Under the pieces are notes generated by a model. That model saw only the letters and a program-made list of their open reading frames with translations. It was not told the origin of the DNA and searched no databases. Made by a program: the position numbers and the translations under genes. A DNA stretch of 64,000 nt from Ascochyta rabiei (lineage: Eukaryota; Ascomycota; Dothideomycetes; Pleosporales; Didymellaceae). The stretch is taken from positions 930,001-994,000 of the forward strand of contig NC_082407.1 of assembly GCF_004011695.2 (NCBI RefSeq). Direction: 5' to 3'. This document shows, piece by piece, positions 38,185 to 47,957 of the stretch. The stretch's first letter is position 1. Each line of letters begins with the position of its first letter.

Positions 38185-38806
38185 TGTTAATAGCAGTATT
38201 AATAAGCTTATTGAGGGTTTCTGTGCTTGCGCTGGTGCGCATAAGTTCTTCCTTAACCTTAGGCTTTAATCCTTGTTAGAATATAGTAATTAGAGCAGTA
38301 TTATCCTAGTTAGTGTTAGTAGTAAGCTACTAAAATTCTGCAGTATAGTTAGTAGCTAACTTATCCTGTCTAATCTTCTAAATGTTACCTTAAGCAATAT
38401 GTAGTTTATTAGAGACTCTAAAGATTAGCTTAATCTTTTCTTTAAATAGGTTAAAGTCTTTTATCTACTTGTCTATGTTATCTAGAGCCTTACAAGCTTA
38501 GCACTGCTTTACAAAGGGCTTAATCTAGGTAAACACTTTACTACGCATGTAGCTAGCTACAAGGACTACTTATTTAGCCTTAAGAACCTTCTTACCTTAG
38601 AAGGTAAAGAAGAGGTCCTACTGTATAAGCTAGTTATTAAGCTTACTACAATCTCTATAGTAAAGGTTAGGCTTATTAATATTTATAGTGCTGGTAGTAA
38701 CAGTTACATCTATGTTAATGTTGCTAGATAGGGAGTTGCTAGGGGTAGCACAGGATCTAATAGTACTTATCTTAGGCCCTTAGGGGTGTTTAAAATGTTA
38801 ATGTTA
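38185..38806 (-). pseudogene. Element A gag, first part (split from 16809 by element B)
   Basis: This lies between the 5' LTR of element A and the element B insertion and would join to 16804 leftward once B is removed. It is the expected place of the primer-binding site and the gag N-terminus. No clear TGG-type primer site is seen next to the LTR. Stops are of RIP type. Confidence 0.6.
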
Positions 38807-39325
38807 TACTTTAGTTAAAGACTGTAAGCACTAATTCTATTAGTTCTTAAGGATAAGTACTAGTAGATTAGTTAGGGTTATTAACTAAGTAAAGCTTATA
38901 AAGATAGGGTGCACTAAATAGTATAGAGTAGACTGTCTAGTTTAAGCGCAGGTTAAGATTCTAAAGACAAACTTAATTAATAAGGTTAAATACAAACTAT
39001 AAGGGTTATGTTCCTACTTAACTATATACTTTAATAATTATAGTAGTAATATAGACTAATTAGTGTTGTACATCCTCTAATCGCACTAAGCACTAATTGC
39101 CCTAATTACTAATTGTACTAATCACTAATTACACTAATTGCTAATTGTACTAATTACTAATTATACTAATCACACTAAGCCTTAATTAGGTTACGTGTCC
39201 TATTAGTTGTTGGCTGAGTGCTGACATGTAATTGTTACTTACTTGTTATTCGTTCTGTTGTCATAATCACTGTGCCGCAGCCACTGTGATTGGACGAACC
39301 CTTTCTGTGTTCTGTGGATCGTAAC
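38807..39325 (-). repeat. Right (5') LTR of element A
   Basis: 519 bp, pairing with 11013-11531. Its right end is markedly less mutated than the partner. The AGTTG duplication follows at 39326-39330. Confidence 0.9.
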
Positions 39326-40290
39326 AGTTGTTAAAAGAATTTAAGTCTTAGAACACTCTATCTGCAAAGGTAAGTAACAGGAACTATGTTATAGGGCATA
39401 TATATCTTATACGCAGCTCTTTATACAGCGTTATAACAGGTCTATCTTAAGTTAGCCCTTATTAAGAATAGAAAGTAGCAAACTAGTATAGTATACGCGT
39501 GTTTCTTATACTCTTAATGTCCCTTTTAGTTTCTTAGTTTAACGTGAAGGAGTTACCTAGGAGAGTTGTTGTTAAATAAGCAGACAAGTTTAATATCTTT
39601 ATAAAGCAGCCCTTTGTTAGTTTAATACTATACATCTAAAATAACAACTTCTCTAGGTCTAACACTAATAAGAAGTAAGAGTTAAATAGTAAAAGCTATC
39701 TAGTTGCGTATGCGAGGGTGTAGATACTTATATTTATTACTAGCAAAGAGGAACTTAATAATGTCTTTAGCAACTGCGACTGGCGCAGGTAGCTTAGGGC
39801 GAGCGTTTGTTAAAAGAATGCCTCTTAGGATAAGATCCTTCTTAACAAAATTTAGAATCTCCTGGTTCTACACTTAAGTTTATTAATAACGTGTGTGGAT
39901 CTTAATAGCACGCTTAAGACTGTTAAAGTAATTAACAAGGGTTGTATTAGTAATGTAATCTTCTAAGAGACTAGTACGTGTTTAAGTAAACTACTTAAGG
40001 AAAAGTTTAATCTGGAAAGTTGTAGGTGCCTCTGTAAAACGTTGCTAAAGCATTAGCTTCTCTAAAACCTCTTCTAAGAAGCTTAGCTGTTAGTTAGTAA
40101 TTAATTTAATCCTAGCTATATTATATAAGGCTTACTGCAACTATATCTCTATTATAAAGATATAAGAGTTATAACTATATTTTACTAAGGTGCTCTTTAT
40201 ATCCTTAGGGCTAACAGGTTAAGAAGCAATTTCTTGCTAAGCACGCTTCTTGAGATCATTAAGATTAATTAGCCTGGCCGCCCTTGGCAT
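39326..40290 (-). pseudogene. DUF3435 tyrosine recombinase (Starship captain-like), N-terminal part
   Basis: The frame starts at ATG 40290 (MPRAARLINLNDLKKRA) and runs leftward to the element A insertion. Central fragments match the DUF3435 pattern: LLLLISVRPREVVILDVQYQ and NKGLLYKDIKLV lie near 39575-39680, where family members read GxRPGE..., then NxGLLYxDIxLV, then a KLRNxKGH motif (here KLRNQKGH). The Arg of RPRE would be the first catalytic Arg of the recombinase. Interruptions are TAG/TAA of RIP type. The gene continues at 11012-9310, giving about 890 codons in all, normal for DUF3435/C2H2 proteins. In Starships this gene sits at the 5' edge and points inward, as here. A Crypton-type element is the alternative. 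Confidence 0.65.
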
Positions 40291-40962
40291 TTTATAGTTA
40301 GGCCTAGTAATAGTAGAGATAACGTTTCTTTATTATTACGCGTTAGCTAGTGTAATAGCAGAGTAATAGGGAGCAGGCAGTAGGGAATGTGCTATTGCGA
40401 GAAGGTAGGCGCTAATTATTTATTACAGTTTACAGCATAACTTTGTTAGTAGTTAGTGCTTTGTAAGGCACACAGACTAGGAATATGTCTTTAGTTTAGT
40501 GTTTTGCAGTAAAGAGAGAGGAAGCAAAATAGTCTAAATAGAGCTTAGCTGGTTGCGAGGCATAGTTACTAAAAACAGGAAGGCGTACCACGGCATCCTT
40601 AAAACAGTACCACAACAGATGGCGGATCGGACAAGAGAACTTGTTTTTAACGTCCTATGGTCGTATGTAGAAGAGGTGGCCAGCAAAATCATTAATATAC
40701 TTAGTTTGTCTAAGATGAATGAGATACACTAATCCAACACAACGTCTCACTTGCTATCAGCGCAGCATGAAATAGGGCCCTACGTAGCACACACATCCTA
40801 TCTAATTGCTCACATTCTTTCTCATATACAATGGATGGGGCTTAAAATCAAGTAAAACCCACTCTCTTCTCATTTACGTGTTATTCAACACATACATCAC
40901 AAGTCAAACATAGGCTCAGGCTTAACTGTTATCTATCAACTGAGAACAACAAATACTCCAAA
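40291..40962. other. Edge of the RIP block; no gene
   Basis: Base composition changes from TA-rich to ordinary within about 40560-40700. Two direct copies of GTACCAC lie at 40585-40591 and 40607-40613. No inverted repeat or insertion duplication could be fixed by eye, because the other end of any large element is outside the window. The stretch holds the upstream region of the recombinase relic and the 3' flank of the peptidase-like gene. Confidence 0.5.
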
Positions 40963-42644
40963 TCATCTTCTGTTCACAACAGTACCAGCCAGTTCAAACA
41001 TGACTGGAGGTGCAAATATCTCGACACGAACGTTTTCTCCGACACCGTGTGCAAGTTCGTGTGGCTTGGGTGGCGAGTAAACCTCTGGAGCTGGATTCTG
41101 GGTACCGTCAAGTTCGGCTTTGGCATCGACTGCCAATTCACCAGGCGCTATCTTGCCATGCCCTTGCAGTACTTGAAATGTTCCTAGGCACTTTTTTGTG
41201 TCTTCGTCCCTTCGCTTGCGCCACAAGAGCCACAAGCAGAGTACAATGCCGAACACAAGCAGACTAGCCCCGATGGTTACACCCGCTATCGTTCCAGGCG
41301 ATGAAATAGTCGTAGTTTCTTCGGGCGTCGGGGCGGATTCTTCAGACAGCTTGGGTTGTATAGTGATGATGTTCGGTTCTGGCATTGGGTCCCTGAATAC
41401 AGCCTGACTAATTTCGAACACATCGCGCTCAATCCACAGCTAGATAAGCCTCTTGAAGGAACACTCTGCCAAGTGCATATTGCGTTCTGTTTGCTGTCTT
41501 TCTCAAAGGAAAGTATCTTGTTGTGGTATTGAAGATGGGCCATGATGCTTCCAGGTCGAATGCCTTGTAGGGTATCTCGATAATGATCGCAGGGCTGGTA
41601 CGTACACCAGCTCCGATTCGAAACTTCAGAGACCCTTCAATAGATTGTAGGGCATTGTGTGCGGCCGTAGTCAGGGTGTATCGTCCCGAATCCTCGTGGT
41701 AAGTGAGGTTGAGGACTGACGCGATTTGGTCGCAATCGTTAAACGGTAACCAGAGTTCAGGAACTGCGGTATCGAGGACAGCAGCAATTGCCGTGTTGAG
41801 TACAGTTATCGTCCCATCACGTAGAGATGCAGTGATGCCCTGGACGCCAACAATCACATCCGTTGCCGAAGTTACTGCAATGCTCTCGTTGGATCTGCGA
41901 GATTGATCGTAGCCACCCAGTACAAGGCTGCCTGGGGTCCTATCATAACCTGGGGGGAGTTAGCTGTGGAAAGTAGATGTGCGTGGTTAGACTCACGGTA
42001 TGCAGCTCCAGCTTGGTAGCCAAACGACAAACTGGGGATGTATCCATGGTCCTTCAGCCCATGAAGAAACGATACTGGATGTTCCATCTCGTTCTTAGAC
42101 ATGGCCACCTGAGAGAGGCCAAGCCGTCCTAGCCAAAGTCGGGATAGCCCAAGTCTGCTTGGTGTCGAGTAAGCTCCCACAGCTTGCTGGTCTAAGGTGA
42201 TGTTGTCGTTCGTTCCACCGATCAACGAGATCCCTGCTTTTTCATAACCATACAGACTGGTCCCGTCAAGTTCGAACTTCGTACCAGGCTCTAGATCGTA
42301 CAAGCCCAACTCCTGCCATGTAGATGATGCATTGACATCAAAGCCAGGACTGGAGTCTGATGCGAATACTTCTGCACCGCGCGAGGTGCCACAGTCAGTG
42401 ACAGGTATGCTCTGACAGTCACCCGTTCTAGGTACATATACTGTTTGGCTGTTCAAAGAGGGTAAAACGTGGAAATACTGTGGTGGTGTACCGACGTGTA
42501 CGTAAAAGCTAGTACTAGCTTTAGTGATATGCTTGAACCTGTCGGAATACAGGATCCTTACGTAGACCATTGGCCATCGTTTCCTAGCCATTTACCTGAG
42601 TTTTGAACTACAATAGGAGTTGCTAGATCTGAGGCGTTACTCAT
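40963..42644 (-). pseudogene. Membrane aspartic-peptidase-like protein (A1 fold), frameshifted
   Basis: Exons: 42644-42562, 42508-41997, then 41949 leftward; introns of 53 bp (42509-42561) and 47 bp (41950-41996) restore the family sequence (SGKWLGNDGQWST to FYVHVGTPPQ, and YQAGAAYR to TPGSLVLGGYDQS). At about 41430 the frame breaks: VD is followed by a stop, while ERDVFEISQAVF continues in another frame, as if 2 nt were lost. After it come a membrane helix (GASLLVFGIVLCLWLLW) and a basic KRRDEDTKK cytosolic tail. The first catalytic motif is VLPSLNSQ without Asp and the second is DTAVPELW, so peptidase activity is doubtful even if the frame were intact. No signal peptide precedes MSNASDL, so the start may be incomplete. 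It lies next to the RIP block. A sequencing error is an alternative to a true pseudogene. Confidence 0.7.
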
Positions 42645-45600
42645 ACTGTTATACAGTTGTCGAGGTTAAAATTGTGGTTATAGCAACATCTTCTGAATGC
42701 CTGAAGCCTCAATGCTTCGTATGGTTTGAGATTTTAGGAGCTCAAGGACTGGTTACGCAGATCCAATACGACATAACAGAAGCAGACAAGGAAAGAACGA
42801 TTCAATATCGTCAAAGACCAGGAGAAATCCTAAGATTTGAAAACATGAAGAGATGGGAAGGAGAGCTGCAGCATAAGTTGTATTACACATGCTGGCGCAT
42901 TAATCGGTATGCCAATGGGCTCGGTGTGGCTCTCTCTGACCTTGGCTCGACTCACAGGGCTAGACGTTGAACAAAACCCGGCGAATGTGGACGTCCGCTG
43001 TGCCTCAACTCTGCATTTTCGATAGCAGAATGTTGGTCGCCGATCGGAACACTTCGATGCATCTGTAGGTGACCCGATCTTACAGGTTCATCGTGTTTGC
43101 CTTGCAGCGGCAGATGGAAGACTGAGGGCATCGCGTGTGGTGTCGCCTACACTTCTGGAATAGTTTAGAACTTCGATCTGCGAGCCGGTGCAGCAGTTGT
43201 CTGTGATCAACCAGGCCTACCCATGCTAATGACATGGCGTTAGTGGCTTCATCGCTTGCGAGAACAACTTTTATGGGAGACTCCGGTACCTTGAGCTGCT
43301 TGGACGCGAGTCCTGCCAAAGTCGGGCGTACTAACACTGCACCTTAGCCTCCAGGCAGGCTTGCTGTACGACACTGTAGATGTCTGTACTTGGCACTGAC
43401 AGCAGTGGAGGTAAAGCAGTATATCTCTACAACATGATTTGTCACCGAAACTGTTGTGTGGATGGTAATGTTAGCTCCAACACACTCTTTATACCCTGCT
43501 AACAGCTATTACCGCTGGAGCATGTTGAAGAGCAAGCGACAGCGATCGTGAGGGCTCTGGGGGCGGATGGCTGTCAAGATGCGACTCCAGTGTACCCCTT
43601 GCTGAACCAACGGCTTTGCTACGAACCAAGAGTTTTCGCGGGAGAGATGTTCTCATTAGGACTCGGCGCGTTGGTGGCGGTGCTCGTGTGGAGTGATTTG
43701 AGAAGAACGAGGGTCTAGAGTCGGTGAAGGACGATTACGTCAACTCGACTGGAAGCGAGTGACACGCCTTCCCTGATCGAACGAAGGAACGATATCCCAC
43801 GAACGCAACCGACACACCAACAATCTATTTCGAAGAAGTAGAAAATAAAGACCCGACAACACATCGCTATGTCTCCTTGATAGCAAGAGACCGAACTCAT
43901 GCGGATCATTCAAGTTTTTCTTTGTCCGTATATCTAGTCTACGTGTGCCTTGCGGCAATCACAGTGGAAACGACACAAGGTTTCTCACACTGCAGTTGAT
44001 ACAGAAAAGAGACAAACAACCTCATGCTTATCCCAGCTGTTATCGGTTCGTCAAAAAGCAAAGTCAAATAGAACTTGTTTTGATTGCAATCTGCCAACTG
44101 CATGAACATTCGGGCGTGGCGAAAAATTTTCAAAAATCCCGACAGCTCCATTCTATAGGCAAACTCCTCAAAAATAAAGGCTCACTGGTTCATAAACCAT
44201 GCGTCCCTCAGCAAACACATGACTGGCCTATAATGTGATGTTGTTTCCAACAAAGCTGCGAAGCTTTTCTCGTCAATACAGATGGCAGCGTGATATATTC
44301 TCGATCGCTATACACGTCTCAAAGTATCATCATGAAATCTTCCTTCCAGACACAGCCATTTCGTCAAAACCCTAAAGACTCGAGTGTTCTTCTCATTCCT
44401 ATTGGTAACAGACCACTGTGACACAAGTGTCTTCCGAAAATACGTTCTTCTGAACGAAAACAAACCAAGATACAACAGCCCGTTTCTAGCGTCCCAACAT
44501 GGTGAAGCTGACACGGAGACTCAGTGCACAGCATGCGAATGTTAGCGTAGTGGCGAAAAAGCCGTGGAATTCAACTCTAGCACTGGAGTCTCTCTGTGCT
44601 TTGCTATCACAGTAGCTCCTTCTTTCCAATCCCCGGAACAAAAGACAGTGACACTGTTCTGGCATGTGAACACCTATTGACGCCCCATAAAAACAAGTAC
44701 ATTGCTACTATAAAGTTAACAAAGACATCCAAATGACCCGTCGACTTCCACCCCAGAAAAACAAGGTCTGAACTTCAAAAAGAGCGCATCTTCCTCGCGT
44801 GTTCTGCGCTCTCCTTGCTCCAAAAGTCGCATGTCTTAAAACCTTGGACATCCCGTGCATGCTGTAAACCAAACTGCAGCTTGTTCGACATAAGGAAAAG
44901 AAATCCACTCTTCGCCGCTGCACTGGATCTCGGTTACATACTTCAACACAAGCCACGAAATCTACAAGGGCAATCCACCCAGTTCCTGCCGAGATGCGGT
45001 AACCGAGAAGCACAAGATGCACGCGGCAGTTGCGCAAGTCCGCTGAATTTCGACCATCTCAACACACTCGATGCATCCAAAAGACAGCAACAAATTACAC
45101 ATGCTTTGCGCCTCTCAGTCGCCACCATGGCTGTTGAAAGCCGGGTACCCGCGGAAGGTAGAAAACACGGAGACATGGATATGCAAGTCCACGGTGTGCT
45201 CTTCTTCAAGTCCTCGAGATTTGTAGGCCCTGACTGATCCTTTTCCCCGTCTCGTCAGATATATATCTGACCAAAAGCCCTCACCACGGCGTTACACGCC
45301 GCATTCAATCCAACACAGCACAAATACACGCGCCATGTTTCTAACCCGCTGTAAACCAGCTGGCAATCATCTCGTGGCACAGCAGAAAAGGGCAGGTCTT
45401 GGATGCATGTGATAGCATGTCTTGATTTACCGTCCACGCAGTTGACAAGAACTCGTCTACAACCCCATCAAGCAAGGTATGCGCATCGCATACCGCGTCG
45501 GCACGCACGCACAAGTTGCGAGGCGAGTGCAGGTGTCCAAAAGAGCGCCGCTGAAGACGCCGATGGGGCAAGTTTTGCGGTGTGTTGGATGGGAAGTTAG

Positions 45601-45859
45601 TTCGAAACCCCGCTGTTGAGCGCACGATGCAGCGACAAGGGATCAGCGGTTGTGTCAAGACATTGAAGGGCCCGGGGTATGAAGCAATGTCGACAAGAGG
45701 AGACTGGGTGAACGTCGGGTACAAAGAGCATATGTGCAGGGTGAAAAAGCTTGGATTCTATAAACGGGTGTTTTGCTCCAGAAGCGAAGGGCAAAGAAAA
45801 GCGCTGTTTCGCTAGGCGCCAAACACATCGCGCGCGCGCGCCCAGAGTAAAGTATCCAT
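42645..45859. other. Intergenic stretch, no gene recognised
   Basis: This 3.2-kb stretch has ordinary composition. Short frames are open on both strands (for example 42620-42970 and 44815-45237 on +, 43080-43337 on -), but none shows a family motif, a convincing start with introns, or coding-like composition. No tRNA or repeat was seen except (CG)6 near its right end. It could hold a fast-evolving small gene or the decayed flank of the RIP block. Confidence 0.4.
45829..45841. repeat. (CG)6 dinucleotide run
   Basis: Six and a half CG units lie in the 3' flank of the glucanase gene. Alternating CG is unusual in a genome with strong C-to-T pressure on repeats. Confidence 0.9.
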
Positions 45860-46736
45860 CTACGATGCGAAAGCAGTGCCGACCTCGTTGAGCGCGTTGC
45901 CGGACTCGTTGAGCAGGAACTTGAGACCACCCTCGTTGGTAGTAGGCGCAGCCATGTGCCAAGCGTACCTCTCGATCCAGCTCTGCTGGTCCATCCAGGG
46001 CAGGATCTCCTTGAGGAAGGCGGGCGCATCGCCCTCGGTGACGCCGAACTCGGTGATCCAGACGGGCTTGTTGAACGTCTTGTGGAAGTTTGTCATGTAC
46101 GTCTTGAAGTCCTCGGCCTTGTCCCAGGCGTACCAGTGCGCGGTGACAAAGTCGATCTTGCAGTCCGAGCACCCGCTCATGAACGACTTGAGCCAGTTGA
46201 TGCCCTTGTCGGCGCCGTCGCCGTTGGTGACGGCGGGCGATCCGATCTTTAGGGATCCAGCGAGCGGCTGGATGAACTTCTTGTGCGCGGTCACGGCGTC
46301 CGAGACGGACATGCAGGAGCCGCCGCCACTATGGTGTGTTAGGACATGGTTGAAGTGTGATTGGAGGTAAAAAGGGCACTTACCCGCACTGGTCAGGCTC
46401 ATTGAAGGAGAGCACGTGCGAGACCTTGTAGTTCTTCTGTGCATTGGCGACGTTGGTGGCCCAGCCAGCCGTGCACCAGTCCTGGTTGGAGTGGAGGAGG
46501 GGGACATATTCAAGACCGCTGATGGGTGTGCCATCGATGACAGCCTCCCAGTCGTACATCCATGTTATCTGATCGTAGTTCTTGAACAACTGAGTGTATG
46601 TCGACCCAGCGACGCCGTTGTTTTGTTTGGGGAATGCAAGACCACGCTTGCCAGCGGAGGCGCGCTTGGTGGGGGCAGCCTCGGTCATGGCAGAGAGAGC
46701 AGCCAGGCTCAGAAAGAGAGTGGATTTGATAGACAT
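45860..46736 (-). CDS. Secreted glycoside hydrolase family 128 (Asl1-like) beta-glucanase
   Basis: Exons 46736-46384 and 46328-45860 with one 55-bp intron (GTAAGT...CATAG, 46329-46383) give 273 residues. The N-terminus MSIKSTLFLSLAALSAMTEA is a signal peptide, with a basic stretch (KRASAGKR) soon after that may be a processing site. The TIM-barrel fold of the Asl1/GH128 family is recognised from KRGLAFP near residue 30, WMYDWE near 59, the acid/base Glu in SFNEPDQC (E113) and the nucleophile Glu in WITEFG (E211). Four Cys in C-X(n)-CSDC may form disulfides. Family members cleave beta-1,3-glucan or bind it in the wall. It reads away from VTA1, with about 1.2 kb of promoter between them, and a TATATAGT box lies about 115 bp upstream of the start. 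The length is normal and nothing is broken. Confidence 0.88.
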
Positions 46737-47957
46737 TCTAATAAAGAGTGACGAGTGCTGAAAAGAGTGAAGCACTGGTGATCTTTGAGGGGGAATGAGT
46801 GTGGTGACAAAAGAGTGTCTTGTTGTAATCGGAACACAATTCAGAGTAGCTATATAGTATCCATATAGTCGACATGAATCGGAGATGAGAGCACGGTCCG
46901 CAGGTCCAGCTCCTGCACGTTGTCCGGGCGGAGTGTTGGCGTGGGTTGGCGTCAGCCATCGGCAGCTTGTGTTGTGTTTCAAAAACAAACGTGCAAAGTC
47001 CGGCTATGCAGGCCGCTCAACTGCAGTTCAAGAGTGAATCTCGACGCAGTCATGTTTGCAGTAGCATGAGGGATTTGTTGTTCCTCGACGTTGGATTCGC
47101 CGACTTTCCGTCTGTTGCATGCAGGAACAAGCCCGTCTCTTTCTCCAGGAACCAGCCGGCTTTGAGCAACGGCCTTTACATCGCATCTCAGTTTCCGCGT
47201 TTCCATTATCGCCCTGCTTGCGCCGCGCACGTCAGCCCAGTTATGCGCGCTGTTAGAGCAAGACATGGCATTCCAAGCTGTGCAACAGCGCACTCGGCGC
47301 CATACTTTGCTGTGCAGACGCCGATGCAAAGTTCGACTTGTGAAGAAGTATCGTGTGTGGGACTGCTCAGGCGCGGAAGCTTGCCAGTGGAGATCCGCCC
47401 GGCAGCTAGCGAGTTTTGGGCCTTGGGCATAAGCAGGAGCCGAACGGCTGTTGGCTGCTTTCACAAGCGTCGTCACCTCCTGTAATTTGCAAATGCGAGC
47501 CAAGAAAGACAAGACTCAACACCCTTGACGTGTCCCTAGATTCTGTTTGCTTTGGCGTCTGCAGGTCTCGCTGGTTCAGAATCTGCCAACAGTGCCCAGA
47601 TTGGTGGGCGACAGCGATTGTCTGTGGAGGCGTCGAGGAAGCGCCGCGTCTTTGCCGTGTCTTTGCTGTGACTTCTGTCAGTGCGACTGTGGCAGCAGCG
47701 TGGCTTCCGATCGAGCCGGACTCGAGAGGGGCAGTCCTGGCACTCCTTCCTTCGATCGCCACACAGCGAACATTGCTCAAGGCGAGCACACAAAGACCCA
47801 CGTCACCAAGTGCCCATGCTGGAGATGCTTCTCGTATCGAAAACTAAGAATATATTCTATATGACATCAGGGGTATACAACAAACCGATTTTCTCTATGA
47901 TGTGAACGCGAGGTGATCTTGGATGCAGACATGGAGCAGAACAGCCGAGGACCATGT
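46737..47957. other. Intergenic stretch between the GH128 gene and VTA1; no gene recognised
   Basis: Overlapping frames of up to about 180 codons are open on both strands at 46946-47512 and 47406-47847, but they lack family motifs, mirror each other, and are probably chance in balanced DNA. The stretch holds the promoter of the GH128 gene (minus) and the terminator region of VTA1. Confidence 0.45.

Larger units (their letters stand above)
11013..39325 (-). mobile_element. LTR retrotransposon A (Ty3/gypsy), interrupted by elements B and C
   Basis: Two 519-bp LTRs (11013-11531 and 38807-39325) align end to end. The target duplication AGTTG lies outside them (11008-11012 and 39326-39330). A purine tract on the minus strand (11533-11548, GACAGAGGGGGGATAG) abuts the left LTR, so the element reads right to left: the 5' LTR is on the right and the 3' LTR on the left. 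Removing the B insertion and one GTTAA leaves about 6.9 kb, a normal gypsy length. The element landed inside the DUF3435 gene. LTR ends are placed by pairwise alignment and by the duplication; classical TG...CA ends would move them a few bases. Confidence 0.9.
1..40600. other. AT-rich, RIP-mutated repeat block
   Basis: The whole stretch is rich in TA, TAG and CTA, and no frame stays open beyond about 90 codons. Where protein families can still be read, the changes are those of C-to-T at CpA on either strand: Gln and Trp codons have become TAG or TAA, zinc-knuckle and zinc-finger His codons have become Tyr (CAC to TAC), and the protease Ser has become Leu (TCA to TTA). Paired LTR copies differ mostly by C/T and G/A. 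Repeat-induced point mutation is the established fungal process that does this. The change to ordinary composition falls at about 40560-40700. Dinucleotide ratios were judged by eye, not counted. Confidence 0.9.

Noticed and set aside
40566..40577. TTAC(N7)A motif, a known target pattern of some Starships
   Set aside because: The motif is short, lies in the wrong orientation for the captain-like gene, and no matching copy at another edge can be seen. Not enough to call a boundary.
42620..42970. 116-codon + strand frame upstream of the peptidase-like gene
   Set aside because: It overlaps the first exon of the minus-strand gene, has no family motif and no coding-like pattern.
44815..45237. 140-codon + strand frame in the gene-poor stretch
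   Set aside because: It mirrors minus-strand frames of similar length, lacks any domain, and is probably chance.
46946..47512. Overlapping frames of about 178 codons on both strands
   Set aside because: Both are open because the DNA is balanced and low in stops. Neither has a motif, and they cannot both be genes.
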